Positions 61,101-64,000 of a stretch of DNA of 64,000 nucleotides are shown piece by piece. The translations under genes were made by a program, and so were the position numbers. The stretch lies in NCBI GenBank assembly GCA_003254925.1, contig QANZ01047639.1:158825-222824 (forward strand), in the 5' to 3' direction. The notes under the pieces were generated by a model. The model saw only the letters and a program-made list of their open reading frames with translations, made no database searches and had not been told where the DNA came from. This stretch comes from Chamaecrista fasciculata (Eukaryota; Streptophyta; Magnoliopsida; Fabales; Fabaceae). Positions within the stretch are counted from its first letter, which is position 1. Each line of letters starts with the position of its first letter.

Positions 61101-64000
61101 ACCCCTTAGGTTCACAGAACAGCACAATTAATTAATACACTCTGGAAATTTTGGAAAATAATTTTATGCAGAGAACATACAGATTTATGCACATACCTCG
61201 CAGTTATCAAGAATTAGGGATTTCAACATAGGGCATCCTCCACCTTCACCAAAAACATCACAAATTGAGTTTGTCAAAGATTCACAGTCAGTGAGGTCCA
61301 CTTCTTGCAAGGATTGGCATTGCAAAGCCAATGTGGTTAAGCTATCCTGTTTTTTTAACGCCAATTTCTGCACCCACAAAGTCAGCCCTTCAGACCACTA
61401 TTAGATTCACATGAGTATGGAAACAAGATATAGTAGATCTAACAACATACTTGAAGTGAATTTGAAGTGACATTAATGCGATGGAGTGCAGGACAATTAG
61501 ACACCACAATAGAAGACAGCATTGCAGTCCTCAAGTTCAAATCAGCAAATCTACCAAGAAAAATAATCCAACAGCAAAAAGAGGTATAGAGTGAAATGAG
61601 AGTCCAGTCAGCAAGCATAATAAAGCCATAAACAAAGGCAAAAGTAGGAACAAAAATATTTTTCTCAGGGTAAGGAAAAAGAATGAGGCAGAAGCATACT
61701 TGCGACAATGCACCAATCTAATGCTTTGCAAGCGAGGAAGATCCAAGGACACAGATGTCAATAGGCTGCAATTGTCAAGCTCCAAAACCTGCAATGCAAG
61801 AATCACTTACTCACCTTCAATATGCATTTAAAGGAAATCATACATAAATAATTATCAAAAAAAAATTCAATACCTCCAACAAATAACAATAAGATATGGC
61901 AGCCATTGAGGCTGAAGTGATTCCCTCACAGCTGTGAAGCTTGAGAACTGTCAACATCGGCAGCCTAACAGACTTCACCAAGTAAAAAAGGGAGTTTGTC
62001 AAACAAAGACTAATCCAATCTATATTTTGCTGGGAAAAAAAAGTTGCAAGCTCTAAAACATACCTCCAGAGATATATTTGGGCAGTATGATGCATCGAGG
62101 AAACTAAGGTTAGCACAGTTCATGGCTATTTCACGTATTGTTTCATCGCTAACACATGAACAATTAGACAAGTCCAGGGATACTAATTGAGGGCATGAAG
62201 TTGCGGCTGCTCGAATTGCAGCATCTGGAAGTTTGTGGCAAGAACCTATGTCAAGCTCACGCAAAAGAGGGCAAGTAAGGGCAACCTGTGCCATGTTACT
62301 GCGCTTCAATGACAAAGTTTCAAGTTGTGGGCACCTGAGAAAAAAAAAATATTATGTTAATTCTTTAGTGAAATTGGCAAACTAATTTTAGATAGAAATA
62401 CCACTTGAAGCATTGGAAATATCCAGAAGTAGTTTACATTATCAATGTTTCTAAATAGCATGAATTAAAAGAAATTGTGAAACCCATTGTTGTCAAACTC
62501 GAGTTTTAACTCGTAAACTCGTAAACTCGCCGAGTTTACCCCCTAAAATCGTGTAAACTCGGCTCAAACTCGGACCTGAGGTGAACTCGGAGCAAACTCG
62601 AGTTTTAACTCGTAAACTCGGTAAACTCGCGAGTTTGCAGTAAACTCGGCGAGTTCACTCCCTTATTTTTTTTTTCGGTTTTTGTCAAATAAAACCAACC
62701 CATTCAGTAAAAAAAACCAACCCAAGCATAAAAAAACCAGCCCACACTTAAAATTACCCTAAACCTAATCTATCTTCGACAATTTCCCAAATTTTTCTGC
62801 CTCTTGCGACTTGCTCTGCCTCTTGCGACTTGCCTTCAAAATTTTCTCCCTTCTTCGACTTGCTCTGCCTTCTGCAACTCGCCGCGCCGTCGACGCCTTC
62901 CAACGACGCCGTCGATGCCGTCGACGCCTTCCCCTGCTGCTGGGTATGTGTCAATATAAACCTAATCTATCTTTGTTATTTCATCGGCTGTGAGTTTGTG
63001 AATGTCTGAATGTATGAATGTGAGTTTGGGTATGTTAATGTATTTGTATGATTTATGAATGGATGAATGTGAGTTTGTGACTAGGGGATGGGTATGTAAT
63101 ATGATTTATGAATGTATTTTGATTTAATTTTACACTTAAAGAAAATGATATATATGTGTAAATTTTATTCTGCATACATAGGTAAACTCGACGAGTTTAC
63201 GATCCGAGTTTACGATCCGAGTTTACCCCCCATCCACGAGTTTGGTTAAACTCTCGAGTTTGACAACCTTGGTGAAACCTATGTGTAACCTGCTATATAA
63301 GCATTTTAAATGCATTTATGTTTGTAGCCCTTGTCCAGAAATGAGATGGCTTTTCAAGAGCTGTTGCAAAGTAGGTGCAGTGGGAAAAGCCACTGAGGAA
63401 GAAACTCAGAAAGAATATTGTTTCACCAAAAAAGAATGTGATAAAAGCTTATGCAACATTGCATTTTCAGCTTCACCAAAACTCAGAAACTCATAAATTG
63501 TTATAAAACAACTTTTTGGTATATAAACCCGAAAAGTATATACAAAACAGGTCAATTGAATAATTTCATATTTGGAAAGAATAATCATTAGGATTTAAGA
63601 GATGTTGAGGATTTCCAGGTAGTTCCTATTTTTGACAGCCATCACAGCTTTGAAAAGGAAACTCTCAAGGTATTTCTTAAAATCAACTAGAGCATATAAA
63701 AGACACCATCGGAAACAACTTAAAAAGTTTATCAGAAACAAACTTTCAACCAAAATAGTAGAAGGGAGAAAAAAATCTCAAACATCAATTTTTACAGCCT
63801 GTAGGATTCTGAACTTATATATTTAAATACTACAGGGAAAAAACAACTCATCTTTAGATTCAAAAAGTACATAAAGTTTGACAATAGAAAACTTAAGAAA
63901 GTTTTTCACACTTAACGCTTCTTTCTTCACCTCTAAATAAAATTACCTGACTGAGATACGCATCACACGGCATTTGGTAAGTTGGAGATGACATAATCTA
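58137..64000 (-). CDS. F-box/LRR-repeat protein 15-like (SLOMO/FBL15), C-terminal part, cut by the window edge
   Basis: Exons seen: 58137-58214, 58373-58459, 58997-59060, 59143-59609, 59911-60109, 60183-60343, 60719-60871, 61197-61367, 61451-61550, 61700-61788, 61874-61972, 62064-62334 and 63947 to the edge. All join in frame and give about 664 residues. The encoded part is a run of cysteine-containing LRRs of the SCF F-box class, with units such as CPLLRELDIGSCHKL, CPQLVSLDLSNCSCVSD and SLVSLSLVGCRAI, ending SLKRIYSSLST. The F-box lies beyond 64000. Length and the hydrophobic tandem pattern fit FBL15/SLOW MOTION, a subunit that selects substrates for SCF ubiquitin ligase; SLOMO affects auxin balance at the shoot apex. 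The intron after 59911 starts with GC. The intron 62335-63946 contains a hAT element. Confidence 0.87.
59610..59910 (-). other. GC-AG intron in the F-box/LRR gene
   Basis: On the coding (minus) strand the exon ends ...CACAACTAAAG and is followed by gcaagtttta. The acceptor is CTTGAAG at 59610, and the frame continues SQLK then VLKLQACKYL. No GT donor fits the frame. AAG|gcaagt is the usual GC-donor consensus. Confidence 0.85.
62485..63271. mobile_element. hAT-type element in an F-box/LRR intron, perfect 8-bp target duplication
   Basis: 787 bp. The left end is CATTGTTGTCAAACTCGAG; the right end, reversed, is CAAGGTTGTCAAACTCGAG. It is flanked by the perfect duplication GTGAAACC (62477-62484 and 63272-63279). 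Subterminal regions are dense in GTAAACTCG/CGAGTTTAC. The centre (about 62790-62945) is a GC-rich stretch with GTCGACGCC repeats ending at a possible donor GGGTATGTG. It may be a remnant of the parent transposon's leader exon. There is no transposase ORF. Confidence 0.92.

Noticed and set aside
62754-62993. ORFs on both strands in the GC-rich centre of the intronic hAT element
   Set aside because: Short, overlapping and Arg/Ser-biased, arising from GTCGACGCC repeats. No hAT transposase motif.

Overview
The window is 64 kb of a eudicot plant nuclear genome from a draft assembly. The evidence is AT-rich intergenic DNA, genes with many GT-AG introns, plant-only gene families, chloroplast transit peptides, and Copia, hAT, Helitron and foldback elements. 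It contains two runs of N, at 4873-4888 and at 16467. I rebuilt exon structures by hand from splice signals, reading frame and family conservation. For each complete multi-exon gene the summed exon length is a multiple of three.

Layout, left to right. A heterotrimeric G-protein alpha subunit (GPA1, +, 842-6287) is followed by a chalcone-isomerase-fold fatty-acid-binding protein (FAP2, +, 8597-11751) and an OXS3-like stress gene (+, 15976-17299). A repeat-rich block (18300-23815) holds a broken, internally rearranged Copia element and an ATCCG-rich hAT-type repeat with an LTR-like insertion. Next come the 27-exon ERECTA receptor kinase (-, 25250-32064), an intact hAT-type MITE (35466-36086), and the chloroplast copper ATPase PAA2/HMA8 (-, 36574-44755). 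PAA2 is head-to-head with a YGGT-family plastid membrane protein (YLMG2-like, +, 45145-46514). Then follow a small three-helix membrane protein (+, 47632-47970), a short acidic protein with two EAR motifs (-, 48364-49698), a transposon-rich gap (50066-53866), a putative thylakoid-lumen protein (+, 54281-56929), and the 3' two thirds of an F-box/LRR protein 15-like gene (-, 58137 to beyond 64000).

The order GPA1, FAP2, ERECTA matches the Arabidopsis At2g263xx neighbourhood. The PAA2/YLMG2 pair matches At5g21920/At5g21930. The block therefore looks like an ancestral segment whose copies were fractionated in Arabidopsis. These locus assignments are from memory. GPA1 and ERECTA both act in organ growth and stomatal signalling. 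PAA2, the YGGT protein, FAP2 and probably the lumen protein act in the plastid. There is no operon-like organisation.

I found no tRNA, rRNA, CRISPR array or clearly undescribed defence or biosynthetic system. The most informative oddities are an apparent two-haplotype join around a Helitron in the OXS3-like intron, a Copia element in a tail-to-tail arrangement with a shared 14-bp breakpoint sequence, a foldback element filling the intron of the EAR-motif gene, nested hAT/foldback insertions with visible target duplications, and two GC-AG introns.
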